Shown in pieces: positions 9,961 through 23,040 of a stretch of 64,000 nucleotides of DNA. The stretch is taken from NCBI RefSeq assembly GCF_051106095.1, contig NC_135786.1, positions 27,555,001-27,619,000 on the forward strand. The letters are read 5' to 3'. Position 1 is the first letter of the stretch. Every line of letters begins with the position of its first letter. The DNA is from Pogona vitticeps (lineage: Eukaryota > Chordata > Lepidosauria > Squamata > Agamidae). The notes under the pieces are model-generated. The model searched no databases and was not told the DNA's origin. It saw only the letters and a list, made by a program, of their open reading frames with translations. A program made the position numbers and the translations under genes.

Positions 9961-12900
9961 ATAAACAGACAAAAAAAAAACCCTCCAGTTTTTGAATATG
10001 GGATATTGTGCTTCTGTACCCATGATTCAAAACACTAAGAAATGGCTAATGGCTCAATATTGTTGCACAATATTTTCCCGTGTTTCCAGCCGGAAAAAGG
10101 ATGCCATGCTTTGCATAGCAAAGGGCAACTTGAATGTTGACAACACCAGTAGTAGCAATCAAGATGGTCTACAGGATATTGTCTTCTGCTCACTATTCAC
10201 AAAATGACACACGAGGGAAAATCCCAGAAGCTGACTCCTGTTTTTCATCAATTAACCACTTTTTACCTTTACACATAACAATTGTCAGAGCTGTTTTTCA
10301 ACAAATATCCTTTAAACCATCATGACTACTGCCATTGATGTTGTCTACATACAGGTTTCCCTATGGTATTTAAAGCTGGGCACTCAGGACCAAATTAAAT
10401 GCATCTAAGTGTACTAAAGGAACTTGCACATACAATTTCAGAGTCTGTTTGTAATGTTCAGGCATTACTGGAAACAATTGATGTCCCTAAAGACTTCAGG
10501 TAGACAAATGTTGCCATCTTAAAGAAATGGGAGAGAGAAGGATCCAGGCAGTTTCTGACCTTGACACTAAGAAATTCTTCAGAACAGATGATTAAACATT
10601 CTATATTTGATGATGTAAAGAGGAACGTGGTGAGTTCTAAAAGAAAACATGAATTTCTCAGAAACAAGATGTCAAATTAATCTTATTTCCCTTTTTTCAT
10701 GAGCACACAAGTTTCATACATTAGGGGAATGTTGTGGATATAATGTATCTTTAGGATTCCCATTGTATAACCAGTTTTTGTCTGTTCTTGTGCTGTTTGA
10801 ACGGTCAGTCAAAAAACTTGTTGCACAATGGGAAGCCTGCTTGATTTGGGAAGGGATGCTGACATGATTCCCCTTTCATTCTATGTTGAAGTAATAGGAT
10901 TTTGGACTATATGTTTATAGACATTGTATCTTTTCATATTAATATTATTAACAACAATAATTTATGGACCATGTGTTTCTTTTATATGGTAGGTTTTAAA
11001 GGTATAAACAGGAGCTAGGAGGAACACTGAGTGTCCAGTTTACTACTGGTTTGCCAAATGACCAAAAGGAGCCAAATCCATAAGAAGCAGAGTTTTCAGC
11101 AGATAACGTGTCATAGTTGCAGGAGAACATAGGGACTGAGTAAGAATAAACTCATAGTAATTGACTTGAATTCTATTGCTGTCTGTGTAGAATATGCATA
11201 ACTTGCTGTGGCTAACTGAGGAATGCCAGGGTATGTTTCAGCCACACAACAAGATGCAGGACCAGGCATATAACTAACGTGACTCCTGGCATCTTGTCAA
11301 TTAGCCGTAATTAGCAATGACAGGTTATTCAGAAATTGTATGACTATCCATAAGATTTTGGCTATTGTTTCAAAAAGTCGTGTTCTACCTGGACTGCTTC
11401 TGTGTCCCACTAATGATACATATGCCAGTGATTGTGAAGTACTGTTCTATGTCAGCTTTCCCATGCACAGAGGCATTAGGCTATAACTTCCATCTTCACT
11501 AGCCAGTACCGCCATGATGAAGAAGACTCCTCATTCTTGTTTTGTCAGTTTTCATAAGTGGTTGGCCGCCCTTTCTTTAAAACCCAACAGAACGTGCTGT
11601 TTCTTTTTAAAGAAATTGTAGTTTCCAGGGCAGTAGGTACACACCCACCAAATAATTTTTTTCTGAGTGGAAGCATTTACTGTAGACAGCCTTAGTGAAA
11701 AAGGAATGAATGAAATGAGGAGTATCTATAGTCCTGAGTTTTCAGCAGTGTGCAGGGATTTGCGCTGTGCCAGCTTTTACTTTTTAAGAAGGTGCTCTGT
11801 ATTGCCTTGGGGAGCAAATAAACTCTAGTCCAGGATCATGACATGCTCCGTTCATTCCAGATACCAACATGTAAGAAACTAGCTGTCTAGAAAACAATGT
11901 TTGCAAAAGGAGTTAATATCTTGGCAGAGAACAAAGCTGTACAACATATGTTTTTAACATTATAAAAAGGAAGTTGTTTAGGGGAGAAAACATGCAGACC
12001 TCACTTTTTTTTGGTGGGGAGAACTTTTTAAAAAGATAAAAAAAGAGGGGGAAAAAGGAACAGCTTCATGTCTTTTAAAAGGAAATGCCTTCACATTGCA
12101 TATAAAAAGGAGTTTCTCATATAAAAAGGAGTTTCTCATATGGGAGTATCAACTCGCAACCAGAACAAGATTAAAAGACATGGGGAATACAACGGAATCT
12201 GCTTCAAGGCCTCATATCTCGTATTTAAGGTTGCCAACACACAGTGTGTAAATTTGCCAACTTTTTTTGCCACTTTTTCACATAGCTGTGCCTTTCAAAG
12301 CTGCATGGCCTACAGGAATTAGCAAACAAAGGTTCTCACAAAATGGAAATGTCATCTGTTGCATCTGCAGATGTGAAGGAAGGCATGGCTACTTGAACAA
12401 TATAAAACTCTGGCCAACTTGCTTACTCCCAAGAGATTTTTTCCTCATATGTCATTATTCATAAAGATGTCAGATAAGACATGTACTTGCAGAAACAAAG
12501 GAAGACAATCAGCAGAGGGAGAAGGAGTACAGAGTGAAGGTCTTTTCCTATAAAACTTGGACTAGCTAAAAGGGAGGGCATCTTTGCCCAACTATAGGGC
12601 AAAGATGGCATTACTGCTATTCTATCTGAACATTCTCTTTCCTAAGGAAAGAGGTTTCTGTTCTTCTATCCCATTCTCAGTGCCTTTTAGAATGTCTTTT
12701 GTGGTGTGTTTTTTTTAAAACTTACTGTAACATAGCAAGGTGGCAGGGGGTACTGCATGTCTTCCTTCCTTCTATTATATGCCACTTCATTATTTGGCAA
12801 CTTCCCTGGATGCCCACACTTCCTGATCCTAAAAAGCCCTGTGCAAAGAGTTACTTAATTATGTCTTCTCCTGTGCTTAGAATGAACTATGGGAAGTTGG

Positions 12901-14475
12901 TAGAGTTGCCCGGTTAGCTTTATTCCTTGCCCTGAAATTTCAGGGGCTGAAACCTGACACCAGCCAGCAGATCTTTATAAGGTAACCAATATGGAATGGA
13001 CAGGGGTGGATTTTGGTTTGGCTTGGCTTTGTACTACTGTTGCTATGGCATGTGAATCAATAAAGCTCATGAGTCATGATGCTGGTGCTCCACTCCCTAC
13101 CTTGCCCCAACTGGTACAGTACGCTCAGCATCACCCTACTATGGACTGGAGAGAGAACTGGTGGGTATATGCACTTGCCTATTTTGTGCCATTTGGAGCA
13201 AGGTATACTAAACCACGTGGATGTGGTGGCGCTCTTCATCCATGCCATAAGTAAGGTAGGCACAAGATTCCTGGATTTCAACTGTAATTTTTTTTCTGAA
13301 ATATCTTCTCCTTTGAATTACTTTCCTGTATAATTAAATGAGAATAGTCAAAATTCTCACTGGAATTTTTTTTTTGGCACAGCCCTACAATCTGTGGTAT
13401 TTCTCTAAGGGCTTTAGAAGTGGTACACTTTTCCAGATTACCCCATTGTTTATTGGTTTCATATTGTCAAATTATGCCCATGCAACCATGTCAGGGAATG
13501 CTCTCTTGGTTTGTTCAAAACAAAACAAAACATCGTCATTGGAGGGTCCACGGTAGAACTTGAACTTGTCCAATTAGAAGCAACAAAACACTTCTTAAGT
13601 TGTCATTTGTGACTCACTCAGAGTTTTTTCTAAATGGAAGGGTCCCTGTGCTAGCATTCGGAGGCAATGTGAAACTGCTGTGTCTTTTTCTCCTTCACAA
13701 ATTTTTTTTTGGAAATTCAGCAAAGGATGCAGAGATTTGCAACAATTCTCAGCTAGGTCCTTAAATTGATTTTGTAACAATTAAATGAAATGTCAAATAG
13801 ATAAGTAAATGCATTATGAAACTGCTACAGTCCGGCATGAGGTGTTTTGCCATACAGCACTACACTGCTGAAAAAGCAGAGGCCAGCTGCTGTCTACCAG
13901 GGTGACTGCAAAGGGAGGAGGTAGCCTTTCTTATGATCACAGTTACATATTTCTCAAGAGACACAACCACAAAAATGGCTCCTGGTTCATGAATACAAAT
14001 TTAATTTGGGTCATCTAACTTTGTATATACTACAAAGAGGTAGGTAGGTACTGGCCTTTGAGATATAAGTAATGGGAAAGCAAAGCGCCAGCCACTCTGT
14101 TTTATTATATATTTAACTAAATGGATGGATTTATTTTTGTCTTTTTTTTTTCTGCACAGCAGGTTATTCTGAAGTGACATGGCTCATTCTCTGGGGACGC
14201 TGCAATTCTTCATCTTTTCAGTTTCCTCTTGAAGCCAACACGTGAACAAACCACAACAGGATAGTGTCACAAGCTTGCTCAAGTCAATTATTTTTATCCG
14301 GTAATGAGTATCCTCACTTCCTTCTTCTAATCAAGGCCATGATTCTTCTAAAGAACCTTGTTGCACCAGAACCTTTTGCAAAATGTATCCACCCTCTGAA
14401 CTGATATTTTAGAAGTAGCCAGCATCTAGTAAAAGCTTATTTGTAACCTTAGTCATGTCAGAGTTTACATGTAAC
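9961..14475. other. Unassigned 4.5-kb AT-rich stretch
   Basis: No gene, RNA or recognised mobile element. A 20-bp unit (atataaaaaggagtttctc) is duplicated in tandem at about 12100-12138. ORFs are short and mutually overlapping. Older repeats may be present below what can be recognised by eye. Confidence 0.5.
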
Positions 14476-14565
14476 CTGGTGCCCTCCAGATGTTTTTGAC
14501 TGCAGATACCATCACTTCTACCTAAGTTGACCAGTTTGAAGTTCAAAACATGTGGAGGGCACCAG
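14476..14565. mobile_element. Small hAT-like MITE
   Basis: The terminal inverted repeats are ctggtgccctccagatgttt at the left and an aaaacatgtggagggcaccag-like sequence at the right, with about 50 bases between. The first 12 bases are perfectly inverted. The gcaccctccagatgt style of end is typical of hAT-derived MITEs of amniotes. No 8-bp TSD is preserved. Confidence 0.75.
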
Positions 14566-15924
14566 ACGAGGGAAGATTGATGGTGCTGATATTGTATATT
14601 GTAGAGGTATAGTTTTGCATTAGATAGAGAGTTCATATCACTGATCAATCATAAGCATAGATTGTTTTTGACATCACTTAACCCATATGCATAGACAACT
14701 TCAAAAGAGACAAAACAAAACACCAGCCTGTGCATAGTGCAAATATCACATTGTAACAGCATGTATGTATATCACATACCTGTTGGAAAGTTAATTGTAC
14801 AAGTCTTTTCTCTTGCAATTAAATACAGATGAAATGATACAGTCTGGCAACAACTGTCTACATGGGCCCCAGGAGATAGCCAGGAATTTGAAGCCCAAAT
14901 GGTTTCTAAATTTGGCTTCCTCTACTTCATATTCTTCCTTCTTTAGTACTTGTTTCCATTTGCATTTTAGCCTGGTATGCAGTCTCAGCACAGACATGAT
15001 TTTCCTGTTTTCCTGTTAAACACCACTTCAAGACATTGCTTCAAGACATTGTGGCCAATTTCCTATCACATCTAGCTCCTCAAAGGGACAGTGACAGCTG
15101 AAAAAACACTGGCTTCCAATTACATGTAGGTACTGTAATTTACTTTGAGAAATGTTCTTAGAAATTTGGATTTGAAGCAAAAGCATCATCCTTTTGAAAA
15201 AGAATTTTTTGGCTAGTAGAACATTAAGCTTGGATGATTTACATGATGCCTCCCCTTGTTATGTCAATGTGAATCCCCACTTGTCCTCTACCCACTATTG
15301 TGCATTGCATGTATTAGAAACTAAATCATCTCTCTTTTCAATTCAGGGGGAGTTTAAATATTGCCACAGTTCTTAAATATTCTCTTTTATTTGCTGCAGA
15401 TAAGAATTCTGTTGCAGACCAGACCTTCAGTGCTATTTTACAATGAGGACTGTCTTTGTGTGACTGTTCCATCAGTCAGATGTTAGTATGGTAAGAAATT
15501 GGTCACTGTGACCTGAAACAGCTAGGAAACAGGAGAAGGAGTTGAGGTTTCTTTTAATGCTCACTATACTTTTTGGAGCAGCTTTTCAAGCTCTGTGCCT
15601 ATAAAAAGAGAAAAAAAAATCTAAAGCAAATGTGGTGACAGACTTATGGCTCTGTATAAACCAATGTTTCCTAAAATTCTGGTCCAAGGTGTTTTTGTAG
15701 GATCTATCCAAGGAGACCTGACCCTTGCCTGCGTTGCCTAAAGCATCTGGAAGTTATAGTAAATAAATCTTTTTTTTTATTCTAAGATGAGAGCCACAGG
15801 TATAGAGCTGGTCCTTCAGTGAAGGTGTGTGAAAGATTCCCTTTCAAAGTGGTGAGTTATGCATCCACATGTGTCTTTGATAGAACTTAGATGTGGCCAG
15901 GGACATTTTACATTGTGAAGCTTC
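14566..15924. other. Unassigned DNA
   Basis: No gene seen. A 35-bp segment at 15648-15683 resembles 3638-3673. Confidence 0.5.
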
Positions 15925-16224
15925 TTTGTTTGTTTATTTATTATTTATTATATTTATATCCCACCCATCTAGTCATTCGACAACTCTGGGCGGCATACAT
16001 CAAATGAAATAAACAGATAAAAATAACACCAATATCAAAAAATAATTAATCATTCAAGATGGAAAAAAATATCTTGTTGTCTGGGGCAGGGGCATCTAGG
16101 GCTGTACAGCTTGTCTAAGGACACGCCAGCTGTCTCTTTCTCCTTGGAGGCATAGGGGGAAACCAACTTCTGGCTCTGTAGCCAGATACCTAACTCACTG
16201 AGCTATCCAACCAGTTAAAATAAA
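15925..16224 (-). mobile_element. tRNA-derived SINE with L2-like tail
   Basis: The minus strand starts with a tRNA-like head, ggttggatagctcagtgagt (A box), followed by ggctacagagcc and a gcctcc block. It passes through an A/T-rich middle and ends with atgccgcccagagttgtcga and a taataaa-repeat tail. The tail is nearly the same as that of the L2-like LINE at 22.98 kb (gagccgcccagagtagacta). The shared tail indicates mobilisation by an L2-type LINE. Confidence 0.8.
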
Positions 16225-19200
16225 ATACTGGTATTTATATACCTGAAGATATGAAGAAATGAAATTGTGCCTTTCGATGGGGCAATGAGTTGGGGTTTTC
16301 ATGCATAGCTTTGTCCCAGAGTTTTCACATTTCACAATATCTGAAGGAAGGAAGGAAGTAATTTATGAGTTAACGCTGAGTAAAATAGACATATGGTTAA
16401 TGATTAAGAAATAGAAGTGAGAAGAAGTGATTGAGAATAAGTATTTGCATACACACTCTCTTAGTTGTTTTATACTTTTTTGGTAAACGGTACTGAGAGT
16501 GTGATTCAAGGGCTCATTTAGTAGAAGAACATTCATTTTATTTTAATAATATATAGATGCATAAATAAAAATCAGTGTCAGACACATGCACTGAAATCAG
16601 ATCAAGGAGAAAAAGAATAAACAGGTATAGTTCCATATTCCATTTAATGTACGCAAAGTATTGGGATATTGGTGATATTTTCATGGTACACCTCCTTCTT
16701 TGAATTCTGTTTTATGTTTTCTCTTTTTCTCTTATGGTTCTATTTTCATTTAAACAGAAATCTGGGCAGAGAGTATGGAACTAGCTATCTGTCTAATTAT
16801 GACTCTTGCACAGCATGTGTTTTTGAGCAGCTGCCCCATAGTTTTCACTTTATATTCTTCAGCACTGCTTATACCAAGGGCAGCATTTCTACAATATCCA
16901 AAGTGGCATATAAATATTACATATAACTCACAGACGACATGGCTTGGCTTGGCGAGGGGGAAAGCACTCATGTCCACTTCCATTCGTTCTTGGACTGAGG
17001 CAACCTTCCTCTTTAACACCTGTGCCTTGCCTTTCTGGTGCAGCAATATGGCGTGAATTCTTTTTGGCATGCAGACAATCAGGGGAACAGCCCCTCTGTT
17101 CCACTGCTGGCTCCTGGCACCCCAACCAGCTTCACCATCAGCTAGGGGCTCCCCGGCCACAGAGGCAACTGCCTGCTGGAGACAGGCACTGAGAAAAACA
17201 TGCTGCAAGTGAATGAGAGACTGAGTGAGTGCCAGTGACCTCAGAGTGGTAGCCTTACTGTTCCCTTTTTCTACCATTTTCTCTTTCTTCCTTTCTTTCT
17301 GAGTTCCTCATTGTTTGGGGAGTGAGTACTCATGTCTCCTCCCTGATTTGATTCAGGCTGATCTTGTGCAAGTACTATCCCCCTCCCCCCCAACATCCCT
17401 TCTGTGAAATGTGATTGTTGGGCATTGATAGTATAGCTTTGAAACCATGATTGCCTGGGATGGTGTGATGAGAATGAAGCATCCATGGGGGGTTTAAAAA
17501 GTGGAACAAAAGTACGTGTTCAAAGGAATAGCTAGCAGAGTGTAATAAAGATTGGGGCATGTCTTTCAGGGAATACTTTGACACTCCTAAAAGTTCTCCT
17601 TTTCTTCTCCAGTACATTTGCCACTGAGGATTTTGCTGCAGCCTTCTTTACATTTAACTTGAACTGAATTTAAGATATGGACTTCACAAACCCTCTGTTG
17701 TATAGCACTATCTAAAATGTGTGATGGATGTATGGAGAAGATGATAAAATGATAAAATGAGCAACTATGAACATCTTATACATCCATTTCTTTTTAATTT
17801 CCATAGTGCAATTCAGAAGGCCCAAGTTTGCTAAAAATGTGGTTTTTTCCATTGAAAACAAACTATAACTCCATACATGGGGTATTTAAAAGAAACTATT
17901 ATTCTTTATTGCTGTTCCTCAACTGGTTTCTTTGGTGAAAATTGTTTCAGTTACTCTTCATTCCACAGTGCATAAGTCTGCATAATTTGATGATGAGGGA
18001 GATGTATGAAAGATTTAGAAACTGCCTGCAAGTAAATAAAATAACTGTAATAAAAAAAGTTAATTCTAGCCTTTTGTTGGTTTCCATCATAAAATTGCCA
18101 TGTACTGAAGGAGCTAGAGTGATGCTTAATTTTAATAGTTCCATCATTGTAGACTGGCTGGGTATTAATTGTGTTAATGGTGATCATGTTGAATTCATTT
18201 AGTATTTATTGAATGGCCACCTGTGCACCCATATGTTTTACATCATTATTTAGAAGTAGTTAATGAACCCATTAGCACGAGAGAGGTGGGCTAGTGTTCC
18301 TTCCTCTCCAGCCAATATGTGTTGCAATATGAACACATGCCACCACAAAATATATTCATCTTCTTCATAAATATATCTCAAATTTAAATAATCTCACTTC
18401 AATATCCCAAAACGCACAGCAATTTACACTGCTGTTCCCATCCACTGAATCTTCTAATTTTAGCACATTGGCTTAAACAGTACATGTTTAGAGTGCAGCT
18501 TGTGGACATAAGCCACTATGTCTGTGGGCTGGCAATTTTGACAGACTTTACAGCTGTAAAGAAGAGAGAAAAGGAAGAAATAGGATGAAAAGAGGAAATG
18601 CTTCCTACTGAGTCTCCATGACCACAACGCGACAGGCTTGGGCCATCAAATGGGTTTCGATTGTGCAACAAGAAACCAGTGGTAGGGTGGGAAGGGAGAA
18701 AGAGTCATGTGCAGCCCGTCAGCAGAAGAGAAGGAGGAACATAACATTAGGGTGTGGTTACAGCTTTTGTGGGGAAAATGAAGGGTCATTTGCAAACAGA
18801 AACACACAAACGCACACGTTACATGCATCTATACCTATTCCTTGTATGTGACGAACATCTTCTGTAGTATTTGCTTGCACTGGGAGTCTGCTCCTAATCA
18901 CAACATCTCAACAAGTGTGAATAATATAAAATTGACATATTTGTACTGGGTGCAAGGCCCAATGATGCCTATTATGCAAAGGGATGGAGTTCTAATGAAG
19001 TACAAGTTTATCCTTATTATGCGAAATTCCACAACCATGAAAATGGCTATTATTCACACAAATTGTTACACAGTACAATAATTGAAATCCATACAGTAGC
19101 AGATGTCAAGCTAGTTTCCCCAAATTATTCTAAATATCTCATCCTTTGTCCAACTCTCTCTCTCTCTCTCTCTCTCTGTTTAAAGCTAAAGTTGTAAGGG

Positions 19201-20061
19201 ATATTTTCATTACCATTGCAGACACTCGTATTTCTTGACAAGTTTTAGCTTTCTTAACTATGATTTATCTGTAAGTCTAGTGGCTAAAGCCATTCTCAAT
19301 AAATCCTTCCCTCTTTACTGTTTCAATGCATCAGTTTGCTCTTTCTTGGATTTGGAATCTGTGACCTTGGCTAGACATCCCCTCCATGACATATAGACTA
19401 ATGTCCAGAGCAGGCATTACAAATGCCCTTGCAGGGTTAGAATTCCACCAGAGTAAGTGATATGCAGAAATTAGAAGGTTTGGGGCTAGTCATGAGATGA
19501 GAACCAGTGGGAGCAAACAAGAGTGTGTTGATGTGGATTTTGGATCAGAAGAAGAGGACAATCACAGCAGGCAGCGCAAAGGGCCCTGAGAACTAAAATT
19601 AGAAGTAACAAGACTCTGGACCTGCCTAAGTAGGTTCTTTGAATATAACTGCCAAGACCAAAGAAGAACTGAAGAAAGAAGCCAGAAAAGCAAGAACACA
19701 ACCAACAGAAACATTTGGGACATTGAAAACAGGAATGTGGGAGCAAGTTTGGGAGAGAAAGAGGAGCCTGATCATGCAAGGGAAAGGGGAACTTGTTCAG
19801 TCTGGAGAGGACAGCATGAAAACTTTTATTCCCAAGAAATCAACAGCATAACATTATTTAGGAGCCCTGCAGCTAAATCTCATAAGCAGCTAGGGCACAG
19901 GATAATTATTGGCAAAGTGATCTGAGTGCATGTGATGTTAAAAACAGGCTTTCAGTTTGGGAGGAATGGCATGGGCAGATGGAACAGTTTAAATGTAACA
20001 ACAAACACCTTATTTTAACAAATAAACAAACTGACAATGACCTCTCCATTACTTCTAATTA
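16225..20061. other. Unassigned 3.8-kb stretch with a moderately GC-rich patch
   Basis: No recognised gene. A GC-richer patch at 16940-17220 carries the window's second-longest ORF (16750-17277, minus, 175 codons), which shows no known motif and overlaps ORFs on the other strand. A short (TC)n array is at 19154-19177. Confidence 0.5.
19154..19177. repeat. (TC)n microsatellite
   Basis: About twelve uninterrupted TC dinucleotides. Confidence 0.95.
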
Positions 20062-20416
20062 GGCATGGATTTTCAGATTTTTTGGGATTACAAATCCCCA
20101 ATCCTTCATTCTGGGAGTTCCAGCTCACAGACTAGACTAGTGACACCTAAATGTGGCTCACCTGGAGAAAAGGTCCAGCTGGAAAGGCTTCATGGTGTAA
20201 CATGAGCATAACATAACTCTGCCCTCACTTTCTATTCAGAGAGGAAGTGCCCAGCTATGGCAGCACTAAGCCTATGCTAAGCCACAAAGTCTTCTCAGCT
20301 AGGTCTTTTCTCCAGGTGAGCCATAGTTGGTATTTGTAGGTCTGCAACTGACAAGTGGAACTCCCAGAATGGAGGATTATGGGATTTGTAGTCCAAAATT
20401 CTCACATCTATGTCTG
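20062..20416. mobile_element. Foldback element A (355 bp)
   Basis: The whole element is one long inverted repeat centred near 20240. Left-arm blocks such as gggattacaaatcccc, attctgggagttcca and ggctcacctggagaaaag recur as reverse complements in the right arm (20306-20415), in mirrored order and at matching distances. The arms are about 170 bp and clearly diverged. This is the structure of a foldback MITE, probably hAT-derived, but no TSD was found and there is no coding capacity. Confidence 0.75.
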
Positions 20417-20789
20417 ATTTTGCCAGAAGAGTTGTGTATCCAAGGTATGTCAAGAATAACTTCCCCCACATACCCCTACACCCTCCAAAGTTTCCTGTTA
20501 GAGGTACCGGGCTCAGGGCATGAGGAGTGGGTTCAAATTTCCACACAGGCAAGAAACTGGAAACAGGACTGAAAATGTCTGGGTTTTGCATTTGCAAAAA
20601 TTGTGAGTTATGCTTGGGCCGATATTTCCCAGAATTCTTTAGCTAGAACAGCTACTGGCTGGTGGATTCATGGTGTTGTTGTCCAAAATGGATGTTTTCT
20701 AGGGTTTGGTGTTACATCTATGAAGTTTAAATTCCCTTGATATGAAGAGATGATGGGATAAGAAAGGAACCTCCCCCCACACCGATTTA
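20417..20789. other. Unassigned, possible old MITE
   Basis: The part at about 20600-20705 has gggccgatatttcccagaat and, 60 bases later, gttgttgtccaaaat, resembling decayed ends of the MITEs at 33.8 and 50.2 kb. Support is weak. Confidence 0.3.
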
Positions 20790-21139
20790 ATGAGGGTTAA
20801 AACGCTGAAGCCTCTGTGCTGCAAGGTCAGAAGACCTGCAGTCATAAGATCGAATCCATGCAACGGAGTGAGCCCCCGTCGCTTGTCCCACCTCCTGCCA
20901 CCCTAGTGGTTCGAAAGCATGCAAAATGCAAAAACGAGAGTAGATAAATAGGTACCACCTCAGTGGGAAGGTAAATGGTGTTCTGTGTCTAGTCGCACTG
21001 GCCACGGGACCATGGAGGATTGTCTGTGGACAAATGCTAGCTCTATGGGTTGGAAATGGAGATGAGCACTGCCCCCCTAGAGTCAAACACGACTGGACAT
21101 ATTGGCAAGGGGAAGCTTTACCTTTTTTACCTTTACCTA
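20790..21139 (+). mobile_element. Sauria-type SINE, slightly 5'-truncated
   Basis: The plus strand reads gggttaaaacgctgaagcct, a B-box-like gatcgaatcc, the conserved body (cgcttgtcccacctcctgcc, aaagcatgcaaaatg, taggtaccacctcagtggga), and ccctagagtcaaacacgact near the 3' end, then a ttaccttt tail. It lacks the first 20 or so bases of the family. No sure TSD. Confidence 0.9.
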
Positions 21140-21904
21140 TTGAAGTCTTAACACTTGGATGAAAGGAAGAATGCCACACACTAAGCTTAGGAGCTTTGCT
21201 GTTCAAATTGTACACTCCAGTCCTGTTCCCACATGACTGTATCTACTTCCAGTGTTTTCTTTTCTTTTTAAGCAGCCTATTTCTTCCTCAGAAGCAGTTA
21301 AGCAGGATAGGTTTGCTTCAGTTTGTGCAAAGTTTGAACAGGACTTTTTTTGGTGTTTTTCTCCTAGAAGTAACACTGCTGTATATTTGGTTCAGTCCCA
21401 CCTCTAACAACCTTCTTTAAAAACATACAGTAGAGCTTTTATAAGGAGACAAGGTCTTAAAAACAAAACAAAAATCCCACACACAAACACACCAGCCAGT
21501 AACACACCCCTTTGCCTGTCCGACTGCTGCTACTTAGCTGAAAGCCAACAATGTTGAAAACAACCTTATATAATAATAACAAATATCAAATAAATTAAAG
21601 ACTGGAGGGAAATGTCTGCCCCTGTCTGGCCCACCCATGCGTGTCTTAGTGTAATAAGCCATAAAGAAAGTCACTTGGCAATGGCTCACATTTTAGACCT
21701 AATTTGATGCCAACTGTGGGACTCCCACTGTTTTTGAAACTTACTGGATTTTCTTTGTCCTTTTCTCATATGTAAATCGAGTCACAGCAGCTGAGTGAAA
21801 CACTGAAACCAAGCTAAACAAAGACAGGAACTGCAGGGTGAGAGATTCTTTCTTTCAGCAATTAGTGTGGCACCATGAAAGAGACTTGAGCAACTTTTAT
21901 AAGA
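21140..21904. other. Unassigned DNA
   Basis: No gene or clear repeat. Confidence 0.5.
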
Positions 21905-21985
21905 TTTTTGTTAATTTATTTATTTTATTTATTTATTGGATTTTTACCCTGCCCCTCTAGACCATGTTAATCCCAGACTTGGCCC
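21905..21985 (-). mobile_element. L2-like retroposon 3' tail
   Basis: A tttatttatt-type tail precedes ggatttttaccctgcccctc, the reverse complement of the L2-like 3' terminus. Only the last 80 bases are recognisable. Confidence 0.55.
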
Positions 21986-22434
21986 CGTTGTCCTAAAAGG
22001 ATGGATGCACAAGAGAGGAGGGGAGCAGTGGCCACTAGACATTGATTAGGAGGCATCCCTGATATTTCTTTTTATCAGGAAACATCCACTGGGACCTTGT
22101 AGCAAAGGAACAAAAACTAATTCAGTACCATTAACAAGGATGAATAGAAAAACTATTTATATTCAAAGTTCCTGATTTTGAGGAGCAAGCATGAGCATAA
22201 CCCTCTTTCCAGATCACTCTTCTCAACACAGCAAGGTAAGGGACTCAGAAGGAGGACTGTGTTTGATATCTGTGACCCTGTGCCCTTCTGAGCAATCCTT
22301 GTGTACCCTATTTTAGATATAATAGTACTCTAATAGTAAAAGAGAGAGGAAGGGCAAGGTACAGGATCCTGCCCCATGTCTACTGCAGTGTTGCTGCTTG
22401 CCTACTTCAGTGTTCAAAGTGAATATCTTATCAG
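21986..22434. other. Unassigned DNA
   Basis: No gene or recognised repeat. Confidence 0.45.
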
Positions 22435-23040
22435 ACAGGCTTCTTAGTGGGGTGAGAAAACACCAACATATCTCCCCCACTCTGGCTGCTTTGCACTGGT
22501 TGCCCGTCCGTTTCCGCATTGACTTCAAAGTGTTAATGATTACATATAAAGTCCTAAACAGTTTGGGACCTCAATACCTGGCAGATCGTCTTCTCCCACC
22601 CAGATCTACCTGAATCACCCGACACAGCCAGCAGGGACGGCTGAGGGGTCTGATGCCGAGGGAGGCCCGGAAGGAAAAAACAAGAAATCGGGCCTTCTCG
22701 GCGGTGGCCCCTCGGCTGTGGAACACCCTCCCCACTGAAATTCGGCTGGCACCCTCGCTGGGCATTTTCAAAAGCCAGCTGAAAACTTGGCTATTCAAGC
22801 AGGCCTTCCCTTCAGTCAATTAAGTCATTCTTAATTTTCTTCTTTTATTCTTGCCATCTTGGGACTCTTTGCTTTAAATTAACTGTTAAAATCGTAAATT
22901 TATATTACATTTTATATCATTTTGTTTTTAATGTAAAACTGTATATTTTAAATTGTTTTTAATCTTCTAAGTTGTGAGCCGCCCAGAGTAGACTATGTCT
23001 AGATGGGCGGCATATAAATGCAATAAATAAATAAATAAAG
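22435..23040 (+). mobile_element. L2-like LINE 3' end, best preserved copy
   Basis: The plus strand encodes LSGVRKHQHISPTLAALHWL, then PVRFRIDFKVLMITYKVLNS, LGPQYLADRLLPPRST, MPREARKEKTRNRAFSAVA, PRLWNTLPTEIR and FKSQLKTWLFKQAFPSVN, ending in TAA at 22821-22823. This is the C-terminal domain of an L2/CR1-group reverse transcriptase. The frame is broken only by a TGA at 22611-22613, where related copies suggest CGA, a typical CpG decay. The 3' UTR ends gggcggcatataaatgcaat with an (AAATA)n tail. The element is 5' truncated. Confidence 0.93.

Noticed and set aside
12100-12138. Tandem array or CRISPR-like repeat
   Set aside because: Only two units of about 20 bases with no spacers; a simple tandem duplication.
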